DNA from: Saprospiraceae bacterium
Lineage (GTDB): Bacteria > Bacteroidota > Bacteroidia > Chitinophagales > Saprospiraceae
DNA length: 39,897 nucleotides
Assembly (NCBI GenBank): GCA_020436835.1
Contig: JAGQWZ010000187.1
Location: 1 to 39,897, forward strand
Direction of reading: 5' to 3'
The translations under genes were made by a program, and so were the position numbers. Each line of letters starts with the position of its first letter. Position 1 is the first letter of the stretch. Shown here piece by piece: positions 8,560-17,058 of the stretch. Below the pieces are notes generated by a model. The model was not told the origin of the DNA. It made no database searches and was given only the letters and a program-made list of their open reading frames with translations.

Positions 8560-8578
8560 TGCAACAGGTCCCGTTGCA
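8560..8578. other. Small hairpin after the CBM48 gene
   Basis: A perfect inverted repeat TGCAAC (8560-8565) / GTTGCA (8573-8578) with a 7-base loop lies 12 bases past the stop of the CBM48 gene. There is no T run, so it would be a weak terminator at best, or a 3'-end stabilising hairpin. Confidence 0.3.
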
Positions 8579-8641
8579 GAGAACTTTCTGACCGTTGGGA
8601 TAGTCATAGAGGTAATCAATCTTAACTTAGTCAAAAGTAGT

Positions 8642-8869
8642 ATGAACCCTTACCTGGAAATCAAAACAATAGTCCTGGCTGGAGATGATGATCCACCCCC
8701 TAAAAAACCGGAAATCACCCCTCCCAAAGATCCTCCACGAATCAAACCAGATCCGGAAACTCCTCCGGTGAAGGATCCCAAACCTATTCCGACGTCGCCT
8801 CCGGATGTGCCTTATCCATCCGAGCCCAAGACCCCCCTGCGGCCAAGTGATCCGATCCGGACATCTTGA
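8642..8869 (+). CDS. Small proline-rich protein, unknown
   Basis: This is a 75-residue reading frame. After a short start (MNPYLEIKTIVLAGDDD) it consists of about one-third proline with repeated P-P, D-P and K-P units (for example ITPPKDPPRIKPDPETPP) and ends in PLRPSDPIRTS. The composition is that of an extended, disordered, proline-rich peptide; there is no signal peptide. It lies 93 bases after the CBM48 gene on the same strand and meets the DUF3788 gene tail to tail with no gap. Such low-complexity frames can be spurious, but the distinct non-random composition and clean start favour a real gene. Confidence 0.5.
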   Translation: MNPYLEIKTIVLAGDDDPPPKKPEITPPKDPPRIKPDPETPPVKDPKPIPTSPPDVPYPSEPKTPLRPSDPIRTS

Positions 8870-9292
8870 TCAGTTCGATAGCTTTATAAGCACCAGTTTC
8901 TTGATATCAGGCAGGTTCGTCCTGTCCCGCACATCAATGCGAATCCCCCTTCCCTCCGCATACTTCCTGGCCTGGCCCAGATCGTTTTTAATCATTGGTC
9001 CGATATCTTCGTGCATGATCTGATCATAGGCTTTCTGACCAAATACCAGGGCCGCCTTGAAGTAGCCCTCTCTGGGTAGAAAGTATAATATGGCTCTCCT
9101 TTTATCTTTGATTCGATAACTCCATCCATATTTTTTCCCGGGAAAATTCCATTCTTTCTTTCCGGTTGGATACTGATCCAGCACAAATTGCTCCAATTCC
9201 TGCCAGTATTGGAGTGAGCGGTCGAGCTTGGCTTTCAGATCCAATGCTGACGGTGGAGTCGCTTTGTCCATGAATACACTTTGATCTTCCAT
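8870..9292 (-). CDS. DUF3788 family protein
   Basis: This 140-residue cytoplasmic protein matches the DUF3788 pattern: an N-terminal region with LDRSLQYWQELEQFV, a central WNFPGKKYGWSYRIKDKRRAILY beta segment, and a GRGIRIDVRD strand near the end. Members are single-domain proteins related to the DUF1801/YdhG-like fold and have no known reaction. Its stop codon abuts that of the proline-rich gene on the other strand. Confidence 0.8.
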   Translation of the reverse strand: MEDQSVFMDKATPPSALDLKAKLDRSLQYWQELEQFVLDQYPTGKKEWNFPGKKYGWSYRIKDKRRAILYFLPREGYFKAALVFGQKAYDQIMHEDIGPMIKNDLGQARKYAEGRGIRIDVRDRTNLPDIKKLVLIKLSN

Positions 9293-9503
9293 ATTTCGAA
9301 ATTATTAGCGCATCAGGTTGCTTCTCTGTGGCAATACTCCCAGGGCAATCTTCTCCCTCGGTATTTATCTAAAAAACTGATTTACAAATATTTAGATATA
9401 AAAATAGATTTTTTTTGAAAAAAACTGATGACTATAAGGACATTTTATCTATGAAATACACAGATAGATGAAAGCAATTAAGAAAACCAAAAAATAAAAA
9501 ATC
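9293..9503. promoter_or_regulatory. Divergent AT-rich spacer with inverted repeats
   Basis: This spacer separates the DUF3788 gene (minus) and a small plus-strand gene. It contains TATCTAAA at 9366-9373 and its exact complement TTTAGATA at 9391-9398, separated by 17 bases, and a shorter ATCTAT (9447-9452) / ATAGAT (9464-9469) pair. These could be operator half sites, but such repeats can arise by chance in very AT-rich DNA. Confidence 0.3.
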
Positions 9504-9686
9504 ATGACACGAGAATTCAACAGCCACGCAGAAGCCATCAAATGGATCGCCATCAATGCAGAAACAGAATCACATTTCGAAATTCTGAAAGATGAATTGG
9601 AATTTAACCATACTTATACAGGAGAATACTTTGTTAGCCTCTTGCTTTTAGATAATGAAGTAGCTTATTATAGTGAAGCCGCTTAA
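9504..9686 (+). CDS. Small acidic protein, unknown
   Basis: This 60-residue frame begins at an ATG: MTREFNSHAEAIKWIAINAE and so on, ending in NEVAYYSEAA. It is acidic with mixed helix and strand and no signal peptide. The sequence looks like a natural globular mini-protein rather than low-complexity noise. The start is preceded by a long A-rich leader, typical for translation initiation in Bacteroidota. No family is recognised. Confidence 0.55.
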   Translation: MTREFNSHAEAIKWIAINAETESHFEILKDELEFNHTYTGEYFVSLLLLDNEVAYYSEAA

Positions 9687-9714
9687 AAAGAACGAAGCCC
9701 CAATTAACCATTTT

Positions 9715-10335
9715 TCACATCGTAAATAGATCCACCCCAACCTGAATATCCCGATCAACCAATTTCTTCTCCAGCCAGCTTCCTTCAGAACCAATGTTCC
9801 AGTCAAAACGGTCGAAGGAAAACTGACTGGAGAAGTGGTATTTGTCCGAATCCCATTTTTCCTTCCTGACAAGAATATCAATACTCCAGGTAATAGATCG
9901 GATGGTTAGTAATGCTTTGATCTGCACTTCCATTTCCGAGATTTGGGTGACTTGCTCTATCTCAAGTTTTGCTATCGGAAATTGACCTACTGCGAAATCA
10001 GCTTTCAAATGACCGGTCAGATTTCGAATTGGAACAATGTCTTGCGGTGAGATGTCAGTGATGTGAATAGATTGCATATCCACCATCAATTGTCCGGCGA
10101 CTAATTCACCCCCCTCAAACATCAGATTGCCATCCAAAAACCTTAATGTACCTTCATGTTTACCGGTTCCGGCCAGTTTGGTTCCCTTCCAAAAAAGTCT
10201 TGATCTCTCCAGATCAATACACAACATGGTGTCTAACCGGATGAAATACCGGACCGGCTTCACTACCATCATTTCCTTCGCCGGACCTGATAAAACCCCC
10301 AGCACTACAAATAGCAAAATGAAAAATTTACTCAT
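9715..10335 (-). CDS. YceI-like secreted lipid-binding-fold protein
   Basis: The ATG at 10335 gives a normal signal peptide (MSKFFILLFVVLGVLS), so I prefer it to an upstream in-frame start at 10368. The mature protein of about 190 residues has the YceI barrel pattern: SRLFWKGTKLAGTGKHEGTLRF, then GELVAGQLMVDMQSI, and HLKADFAVGQFPIAKLEIEQV. YceI-type proteins form a periplasmic lipocalin-like barrel that binds polyisoprenoid or other amphiphilic ligands. The gene overlaps the intradiol dioxygenase gene by 8 bases, so the two are translationally linked. Confidence 0.85.
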   Translation of the reverse strand: MSKFFILLFVVLGVLSGPAKEMMVVKPVRYFIRLDTMLCIDLERSRLFWKGTKLAGTGKHEGTLRFLDGNLMFEGGELVAGQLMVDMQSIHITDISPQDIVPIRNLTGHLKADFAVGQFPIAKLEIEQVTQISEMEVQIKALLTIRSITWSIDILVRKEKWDSDKYHFSSQFSFDRFDWNIGSEGSWLEKKLVDRDIQVGVDLFTM

Positions 10336-10957
10336 AGCCGGGAATATTCGCCCCCAGAATGATATCACGGCTTCCTCTTAGATACTCATTTTGATGCTGA
10401 ATCTCCATGATTCCGGAAAAACCACCTCGAACTTCTTCCGATTCGGACTCAGCTTTCAACAATGGATCACGGGCAAAGAGATAACTATCCATCCAGTAAT
10501 ATTTTCCCGAAGGTTCCAGTATAGTCAGATGAATATGCGCAGGTTCACGACGGTTGGGATAGATGCCAGGCATCGAAGTGTAAAAAGTGTATCGTCCATC
10601 AGTACCGGTCTTCATCCAACCCCGGAGATAGCCATGCCTGCGTTCCCAATTGGTGGCGCCATTTCGATTTTCATAGATCCCTTGCTCATTGGTATGATAT
10701 ACATACAGGATCACTCCATCTGCCGGTGTTTTTCCATCTGGCATATAGACCGTGCCATCAATCACCAACTTTTCTTTGGCAATCGCAAATCCAGGTAAAG
10801 TATCTACCGAAGAAAGGATCCGGTTTCCATATTCGAAGATCGCTTCACAACCCTCACAGGTTCCAATCAGAACCGGATCAGCCTGTTTGTCACTTTGGGC
10901 GCAAGCAAGAGGTAAGATGCATAGGTACACTACAGTAAGGCGAAGAAACTTAAACAT
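10328..10957 (-). CDS. Secreted intradiol ring-cleavage dioxygenase-like protein
   Basis: This 209-residue protein has an N-terminal signal (MFKFLRLTVVYLCILPLACAQ) and a catechol/protocatechuate dioxygenase-type domain. Key strings are GTVYMPDGKTPADGVILYVYHT, GYLRGWMKTGTDGRYTF and GIYPNRREPAHIH. Of the four ferric-iron ligands of the family, Y133, H141 and H143 are clear. The other Tyr could be Y110 or Y95, and I could not assign it. Classical intradiol enzymes are cytoplasmic and cleave catechols; exported versions are known but their substrates are mostly unknown. It is cotranscribed with the YceI gene and lies 86 bases after a LytTR regulator gene. Confidence 0.85.
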   Translation of the reverse strand: MFKFLRLTVVYLCILPLACAQSDKQADPVLIGTCEGCEAIFEYGNRILSSVDTLPGFAIAKEKLVIDGTVYMPDGKTPADGVILYVYHTNEQGIYENRNGATNWERRHGYLRGWMKTGTDGRYTFYTSMPGIYPNRREPAHIHLTILEPSGKYYWMDSYLFARDPLLKAESESEEVRGGFSGIMEIQHQNEYLRGSRDIILGANIPGYE

Positions 10958-11043
10958 ATTCTTTTGAATTTATCTCTCAATTGAACGGAAGATCTTTGAA
11001 AACGGCGCTATTGTCCAGTTGACAACTAACTAAGACGAGTAGA

Positions 11044-11883
11044 TTAATGGCTTAGCCGGTTAAATACCTCCAGAGATGATTTCAAATCATAGGCGTAACT
11101 ACGACTCAGCCTGATTGAATTTCCATTGGTAAGATGCAGATCATAGTCTCCATTGCCCCTTGATTTCAATGCCCGAATATGTTTGAGATTCACAATAGTG
11201 GAGCGGTGAATCCGGACAAAATTTCCCGGATTCAGTTTTTTCTGCAACTCTTTCAGACTAGCTTTATAAAGAAAGCGACGATCCCGGGTTTGAACCGACA
11301 GATAAGGCCGGTCGGTAGAAATCGAAAATATTTCATCCACCATCAACCAGGTGCTTGCTGAATTTGTTGGATTATGTACCGGTAAGCTCCGGATGAATTG
11401 ATCTGCTGTCGCGACATTCTTTCGCTCAGATTTCACCGGCTTCCATTGTAGTACCACGAAGATTACCAGATATACCAGCATTAAAAAAAATATTTCTTCC
11501 GAAAGGAAATAGGGTACAATCTGTGCTATCTGGTAAGTATGATCCATCAACCACCAGGATATGAAGTGAATTAACCATACGGTAGACACAAGATGGACGA
11601 TACTGGCAATTGGAGTGAGTAAAAGGGTTTTCAGAACCAATCTATATGGATTGTCATCGGTATTCATCGATTTAGATAGCGCAAAGACCACAGGTACAAA
11701 CAAGATCCAATGTACTTTGTAGAGGGAAGACTCTGAAAAATAAAAAGCACTATTCCTCACCTCTGCACTGATATAATCCTGCATAATGCCCAGGAGTGCG
11801 ATCAAGAGGAAAATCAGAAAAATTGCCGGCAAGGAGTTTCTAAGAGATGAAGGTCCAGCCAGCACCGGGTTTATTGAAAACAT
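11044..11883 (-). CDS. Membrane-anchored LytTR transcriptional regulator
   Basis: This 279-residue protein has four predicted membrane helices (about 19-35, 56-70, 83-105, 123-147) and a C-terminal LytTR DNA-binding domain (about 178-272). The domain carries the expected YLSVQTRDRRFLYKASLKEL, NFVRIHRSTIVNLKHI and IRLSRSYAYDLK. There is no receiver domain, so it is not a classical response regulator; the membrane part may sense a signal directly. The next genes on the same strand (intradiol dioxygenase, YceI) begin 86 bases downstream and are the most likely targets or operon partners. Confidence 0.88.
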   Translation of the reverse strand: MFSINPVLAGPSSLRNSLPAIFLIFLLIALLGIMQDYISAEVRNSAFYFSESSLYKVHWILFVPVVFALSKSMNTDDNPYRLVLKTLLLTPIASIVHLVSTVWLIHFISWWLMDHTYQIAQIVPYFLSEEIFFLMLVYLVIFVVLQWKPVKSERKNVATADQFIRSLPVHNPTNSASTWLMVDEIFSISTDRPYLSVQTRDRRFLYKASLKELQKKLNPGNFVRIHRSTIVNLKHIRALKSRGNGDYDLHLTNGNSIRLSRSYAYDLKSSLEVFNRLSH

Positions 11884-12100
11884 GTACAGACTTTCTTTAA
11901 TAACGCCCTAATGTCAGGAAAAGTAAGTCCATCTGAAAATACCTGAAGCAAATCTCAAGGAAGGACAAAAAAAACGAGAAAAAGGAACCGGACTGGGAAT
12001 AATCTTTTGCAAGGAATTAATAGGGTTAAATAAGGGGGAATTTAGAATTGAAAGTATCCCTGGTACTGCCTGTCATTTCACCCTTTCAAAATAAAGTGCA

Positions 12101-12628
12101 TTATTCTACTCTATACCAATGGTTTTTTAGCACCTGATTAAATGTCCTGCCATCCATTGCGATATCAAAGGATTCTAAAAACTCCTCATCCGATAATTTT
12201 TCCAATATTAACCGGGCCTTCCATTCACCGGGATTATTTTCAATTTCGCGGGTTAGAAATACCATTGTATTTTCATCGGACGCATCCTTTGCCAATGCGA
12301 AAATATTGACAAAACCTTCAACATTGTAGGACCGGTAGATAAGCTCTTCGCTATTTCTATTGTAACTGAACATGCCCAAATCCCGATGCACCTCTCCTTT
12401 TGGTTTGCGCTCTGATTTGGGAAAGGTCGATTGGTTTTTGACCTGTATGAAATTTCTATCCAATTCATAGCTATAGGTTCTGAAACCGATCCCATCTCCT
12501 GCCATACCTGATTCCACTCCTTGCCAGGAACCGATAAGAAAATCCAGGACCTCAAGGTTTGACTGGGCAATCATTATATTGCTTATCAGTAATCCCAAAC
12601 TCAATAATAGTCTACATCGTATTTTCAC
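12101..12628 (-). CDS. Secreted lipocalin-like protein (DUF1579-like)
   Basis: This 175-residue protein starts at a GTG; no closer ATG would keep the signal peptide (KIRCRLLLSLGLLISNIMIAQ). The mature part opens with LEVLDFLIGSWQGVESGMAG, a G-S-W motif typical of DUF1579 and nitrobindin/THAP4-like calycin barrels, and continues as an antiparallel barrel (FRTYSYELDRNFIQVKNQS, DLGMFSYNRNSEELIYRSY). No haem-ligating His can be assigned with confidence. It lies 60 bases after the sulfatase at 12689-14044 on the same strand and may be cotranscribed. Confidence 0.65.
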   Translation of the reverse strand: MKIRCRLLLSLGLLISNIMIAQSNLEVLDFLIGSWQGVESGMAGDGIGFRTYSYELDRNFIQVKNQSTFPKSERKPKGEVHRDLGMFSYNRNSEELIYRSYNVEGFVNIFALAKDASDENTMVFLTREIENNPGEWKARLILEKLSDEEFLESFDIAMDGRTFNQVLKNHWYRVE

Positions 12629-12688
12629 TATTAATTAGGTTTCTATGATTTTCAAAGAAACAAACCCTGACAATGGGTCACTGAAGCT

Positions 12689-14044
12689 CTAGTTAGAAGT
12701 CCAGCGTGACTCCCAACGATGATGTAATTCCTCCAGTTCTTTGACCACTTCAGGATACTCGTTTGACCTATTTTTTTGCTCGCTCACATCTTGACTTAAG
12801 TCGACTAAAAAAAGCATATTTTCTTCAGTATTTTCAGGGATAGACCGGCCATCGGACGTGTCATGGGGATCATATAGAAGTTTCCATTTTCCTTTCCTGA
12901 CCGCCCACCGCTGATTCATCTGCCAATGCAGGTCTGGGTGCGGTGTGCCGGCTGCCTCATTTCTGATGATTGAGGCAAAACTTCTACCATCTAGATCACT
13001 CTGATCCAGATTGATGGCAGTCAGCTCAGCCAGCGTAGGCAACCAATCGATCGAGCACAGCATCTGGTTACGAACCTCACCCTGGGGAAGGCGCCCCGGC
13101 CAACTAATCAAGGCCGGCACCCGGATGCCTCCTTCAAAAAGGGAAAACTTGGCGCCCCGGTAGGGCCCGCTATTTCCCCCTCCAAAGTGTGCCCGCTCCT
13201 CGGTGGAGTGACCATGATCGGACTGAAAAACAATAATCGTATTCTCCCGGAGCCCTTGTTCATCAATAAAATCGATTAATCTCCCAATTCTTTCATCCAA
13301 CGAACTCACAAAGGCATTATAAAGGTCTCGTGGATATGGTGTTCCCTTCTCCCGGTAATATTGCAGCCACTTTTCATCGCCCTGATAAGGATAGTGGGGC
13401 ATATTGATGGCGAAATAAATGAAGAAAGGGTTATTTTGATTATTAATTATGAATTGCTGTGCCTCTTCCACCATGAGGTCTGGGAAATAGTGACCATCTC
13501 GGAATACCTCCTGACCATTTTGATGCAGATCATGTCGGTTAGGTCCGTTCCAGTAAAAAAAATGGGAATAATTATCAATACATCCTCCCATGTGTCCAAA
13601 TGAGTAATCAAATCCCTGGGCGTTGGGCATTTTATCCGGGGTATAGCCTAAATGCCATTTGCCAATATGGGCGGTCGCATAACCGGCATTTTTAAATACT
13701 TCTGCCATCGTTATTTCTTCCGGAGGAAGACCATGTGGTCCACCCTGGATCGATCCCGCATTACCCGGCACACCGGCGCGATGAGGCACCTTGCCGGTCA
13801 ACAGCGAAGCACGGGAAGGTGAGCAAACCGCAGACCCAGCGTAAAATTGAGTGAAGCGGAGGCCGGAGGATGCCAGCCGGTCCAGATTCGGTGTCAACAA
13901 ATCCTGCACTCCGTAAGCGCCCATGTCGATGGAACCCTGGTCATCGGAAAGAATCACGATCACGTTTGGTGGCTTCTGTGCCTGGGCGCTACTTACAAGG
14001 CATGCTAAAACAAACATGCATAAAGACAGAAGTATATCTTTCAT
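12689..14044 (-). CDS. S1-family sulfatase (arylsulfatase A / GALNS type)
   Basis: This 451-residue secreted sulfatase has a Sec signal (to about AQAQ), the metal pair D34-D35 in ILSDDQG, and the formylglycine motif C74-S-P-S-R78 within CSPSRASLLTG. Further hallmarks are HIGKWHLG, FQSDHGHSTEE and FEGGIRVPAL. All active-site landmarks of the alkaline-phosphatase-like S1 fold are present, so it should be active after Cys-to-formylglycine conversion by a maturase not seen here. It hydrolyses sulfate esters, most likely on a glycan in the periplasm or outside. It is convergent neither with its upstream nor downstream kin: a plus-strand gene separates it from the other two sulfatases. Confidence 0.9.
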   Translation of the reverse strand: MKDILLSLCMFVLACLVSSAQAQKPPNVIVILSDDQGSIDMGAYGVQDLLTPNLDRLASSGLRFTQFYAGSAVCSPSRASLLTGKVPHRAGVPGNAGSIQGGPHGLPPEEITMAEVFKNAGYATAHIGKWHLGYTPDKMPNAQGFDYSFGHMGGCIDNYSHFFYWNGPNRHDLHQNGQEVFRDGHYFPDLMVEEAQQFIINNQNNPFFIYFAINMPHYPYQGDEKWLQYYREKGTPYPRDLYNAFVSSLDERIGRLIDFIDEQGLRENTIIVFQSDHGHSTEERAHFGGGNSGPYRGAKFSLFEGGIRVPALISWPGRLPQGEVRNQMLCSIDWLPTLAELTAINLDQSDLDGRSFASIIRNEAAGTPHPDLHWQMNQRWAVRKGKWKLLYDPHDTSDGRSIPENTEENMLFLVDLSQDVSEQKNRSNEYPEVVKELEELHHRWESRWTSN

Positions 14045-14211
14045 TGAATGACTTTTTGTGATTTACCTCTCTGTAAAATAACATTAATCGTGAATAGTCA
14101 CGGACCGCGGAAAATGGCGGGATTCTATTTTCCAAATTTCCTGCATCGCCTGGGTACTTTTACCACAGACATGACATATAAAAGATATTAACCAATAACT
14201 ACTGGAATAAA

Positions 14212-15540
14212 ATGTTTTTGAAAATTCTCACCTCTACCACGATCGCTGGATTAATCACGGCTGGCCTTTCTGCCCAGAATTCCGGGATGGGGACACTCCT
14301 GAATTATCATTATGCCTGCACCGATGGATCCAGTTGCACAGACCAGTCCAATCCCTCTCAATCCTTTATCGTAACCGCACCGCAAGACGGGCAACTCACG
14401 ATTACTGCCACTCTGACCAACGGAAACACGACCTGCTGTCAAAATCAATCTTACGGAGGAGTGGTCAACGGCCGGGTACGAAAAACTACCAATAATGATA
14501 TTATACAAAGTTTTGCGGTCAACGCGACTTCGAATGTAGTGATAGACTGTGTACAAAAGGATGAGACTTTTCTTGTCGAATTTGATGGACCTCTCAACAA
14601 TACCCGGGGAGATTTTGAATTCTCAATCCAAATAGATCCACCTACCACCAGCAATGATGTAGAACCTAATGATATCGCGGATCAGGCAAAATATATTGCT
14701 CCGAGTATAAACCATGAAGGTCGGGTTGGGTTTGGATATTATCAGGATGACGACCGTGATTGGTATAAGATCGCATCAGCGGACAGTGGTGATATTATCA
14801 TCAATGTCACTTTTGATCAACCCATGAATATCTATATACACAGAAATGATAATAATCAGGTTATTTATTCATCGCTGAATCCTACCGGCGGAAATGCCAT
14901 TATTCCAATTCCATGTACAATCAAAGGGGATACTTTCCTCATAGAAATCGAACAGAGATTAAATTTTTGCATTGAGTATTATTTGCAGTATTTGGTGACT
15001 CCCAGAAACGCCTCAGACAAGGAACCGAATGATACCAAAGCAACCGCGTGGTCTATTCCCAATAACCTGGGGAAAGTGGAAGGCGATGTAGGAGATGGTT
15101 ATTATCCGAAAAATACCACGGACTACCTGGAAATCGGTACTATGCAAACGGGAGACAGTCTCCGTTTTAAATTCAATATCAGTACAGGGCCCATCAATGT
15201 CAGTATCATCAGGAATAGCGGGTCTCAGGTAGTAGCAAGCTATGGTAACCTTTCAGGCATGGTCACCAAAGATCTAATTATTCCTGCCACAGATCAGTAT
15301 TTTATAGCGCTTACTTCGGCCTCATGCTCGCATTATGAGATCGATATTTCCGGGTTGATTTCTTATGTACGGATTAATGGCGTGGATTCTTTTCAACAAA
15401 TTGCTGCACTTGCTTCTATATTAATTCAAAATGCGATCGCCGGACCGGGTAGTTCACTTTGTGCTCCTTTGGTCTGTATTTTCCCAATTTTCGAAGTTCC
15501 TTTAGGTGTAGAGTTTGAAATAAAAGTTCCTGAAGATTGA
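14212..15540 (+). CDS. Secreted protein with two PPC-like domains
   Basis: This 442-residue protein has an N-terminal signal (to about GLSAQ), a Cys-containing first domain (C36, C42, C75, C76, C113), then two tandem beta-rich domains that start with E-P-N-D at residues 151 and 271, 120 residues apart. The E-P-N-D opening and the DRDWYKI and TTDYLEI strands are typical of pre-peptidase C-terminal (PPC-like) modules, which accompany extracellular enzymes and adhesins. No catalytic domain or T9SS sorting domain is obvious. It is the only plus-strand gene in the sulfatase region and meets the next sulfatase tail to tail with 2 bases between. A surface or binding role is inferred. Confidence 0.7.
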   Translation: MFLKILTSTTIAGLITAGLSAQNSGMGTLLNYHYACTDGSSCTDQSNPSQSFIVTAPQDGQLTITATLTNGNTTCCQNQSYGGVVNGRVRKTTNNDIIQSFAVNATSNVVIDCVQKDETFLVEFDGPLNNTRGDFEFSIQIDPPTTSNDVEPNDIADQAKYIAPSINHEGRVGFGYYQDDDRDWYKIASADSGDIIINVTFDQPMNIYIHRNDNNQVIYSSLNPTGGNAIIPIPCTIKGDTFLIEIEQRLNFCIEYYLQYLVTPRNASDKEPNDTKATAWSIPNNLGKVEGDVGDGYYPKNTTDYLEIGTMQTGDSLRFKFNISTGPINVSIIRNSGSQVVASYGNLSGMVTKDLIIPATDQYFIALTSASCSHYEIDISGLISYVRINGVDSFQQIAALASILIQNAIAGPGSSLCAPLVCIFPIFEVPLGVEFEIKVPED

Positions 15541-15542
15541 AA

Positions 15543-17039
15543 TTAATTTATGACTTCCATAAGATCATTATCCCTGACTTCCGATAGTTTCTTTTCCATT
15601 TTGATTTTGTACTCGCTTACCACTTGCTGGTACCGGTCTGATTTCGCCAAATTTTGATACTGCCCCGGATCTTTATTTATATCGTACAATTCGATTCCAT
15701 TTTGGGCATTTTCACCATACTGGATAAAGGCATACTGCTGGTCCCGTAATAAAAATCCTTCCCGCATCGGAGCCACGCTAAAGGCAGCTTCTCTGACCTC
15801 CTGCGCCGGATCGTCCAGTAGGGAGGCAATATTCTTACCTTGAATATTTGCAGGTATTTCCAGGTTGCATAGTGCAGAAACGGTAGGATACAAGTCCAAC
15901 AGCTCAACCAGAGAATGACATACACCCGGTGTTTTCCCCGGCACACTGATAATAAGAGGAACACCGGAAGATTCATCCAGTAAACTGACTTTGGCCCAGA
16001 AGTCATGTTCCCCCAGGTGGTAGCCGTGATCACTGGTAAATATAATAATGGTCTTATTTTGCAAATCTGCTTCCTCGAGGGCGTCCAGTACTTTGCCAAC
16101 CTGCGCATCCATGTAGCTGACTGACGCATAATATCCACCCATCGCCTTCTTCTGTTTACGGATATTCATCTGCATGTTTTCACTGGTTTTATAATTGATA
16201 CCCGGCTCGGGAATATCATCCCAGTCACCAGGAACTTTGTCCGGCAAAACCATTTTTTGATATGGTTTGAACGGAGGAAAATAATTGGCCGGAGCGACAA
16301 AGGGCACGTGAGGACGAACAAATCCGACACCCAACCAGAAAGGCTCATCTTTATGCTTCTTAATTAATTCAACTGCTTTTGTTGCTGTCTTTCCATCGGA
16401 ATGTACCAGGTCATCCCCGTCGGCTTCAACGACCACGAATGTATTTCCTCCCACCACCGGCTTCGTGCCATCCGGGTTCCCTTCCAGGGTTTCCCCATCA
16501 CCCGGAGCTTTCCACTCCGGACCAGGACTATTGAATCTTTCCGTCCATGACAGGCTATCATCAGCACCATCACCTCCTTCTTCAATACCTCCCGGTACGC
16601 CCATGTGAAAAATCTTGCTTACCCTGGCCGTGTAATAACCATTATTCTTAAAATGCTGAGGCCAGGTTTCACGATCTCCGATCTCCGGCCGGGGATTGGT
16701 ATATCCAAGAACTCCGGTCGCATGAGGATAATAGCCGGATAAAAAGGAGGCCCGGGATGGTCCACAATAAGTGCCCTGGCAATATGCCCGGGTAAATCGC
16801 ATTCCCCTGGCAGCAAGACGATCTATATTCGGCGTCTGAATAACCGAATTCCCATAACAGGAGAGTGCATTATAAGTGAGATCATCCGAAATAATAAATA
16901 ATACATTAAAAGGCTCCGGACCTTCTTCAGTTGAAGTACATGACCAATGAAAAAATAAAACAATAATCATCAAATAAAATAAGGAAGTCCTATTGTCCGT
17001 ATTTTTTTGACTAAATTCTGAACCATATATTTCCAGCAT
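15543..17039 (-). CDS. S1-family sulfatase, iduronate-2-sulfatase-like
   Basis: The frame extends to a GTG at 17057; I prefer the ATG at 17039, giving 498 residues. A hydrophobic segment ending FFHWSC suggests a lipoprotein, although the lipobox is not canonical. The body has ISDD with the metal Asp pair, the formylglycine motif C-G-P-S-R in YCGPSRASFLSG, and FTSDHGYHLGEHDFWAK followed by S-G-V-P-L-I-I. The G-E-H-x-x-W-x-K segment is the signature of the iduronate-2-sulfatase-like (S1_7) group, which includes glycosaminoglycan and carrageenan sulfatases. It follows the GH95 gene with 19 bases or fewer between them, so the two are almost certainly cotranscribed. Confidence 0.9.
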   Translation of the reverse strand: MLEIYGSEFSQKNTDNRTSLFYLMIIVLFFHWSCTSTEEGPEPFNVLFIISDDLTYNALSCYGNSVIQTPNIDRLAARGMRFTRAYCQGTYCGPSRASFLSGYYPHATGVLGYTNPRPEIGDRETWPQHFKNNGYYTARVSKIFHMGVPGGIEEGGDGADDSLSWTERFNSPGPEWKAPGDGETLEGNPDGTKPVVGGNTFVVVEADGDDLVHSDGKTATKAVELIKKHKDEPFWLGVGFVRPHVPFVAPANYFPPFKPYQKMVLPDKVPGDWDDIPEPGINYKTSENMQMNIRKQKKAMGGYYASVSYMDAQVGKVLDALEEADLQNKTIIIFTSDHGYHLGEHDFWAKVSLLDESSGVPLIISVPGKTPGVCHSLVELLDLYPTVSALCNLEIPANIQGKNIASLLDDPAQEVREAAFSVAPMREGFLLRDQQYAFIQYGENAQNGIELYDINKDPGQYQNLAKSDRYQQVVSEYKIKMEKKLSEVRDNDLMEVIN

Positions 17040-17058
17040 TGAATAAATAAATTTCACA

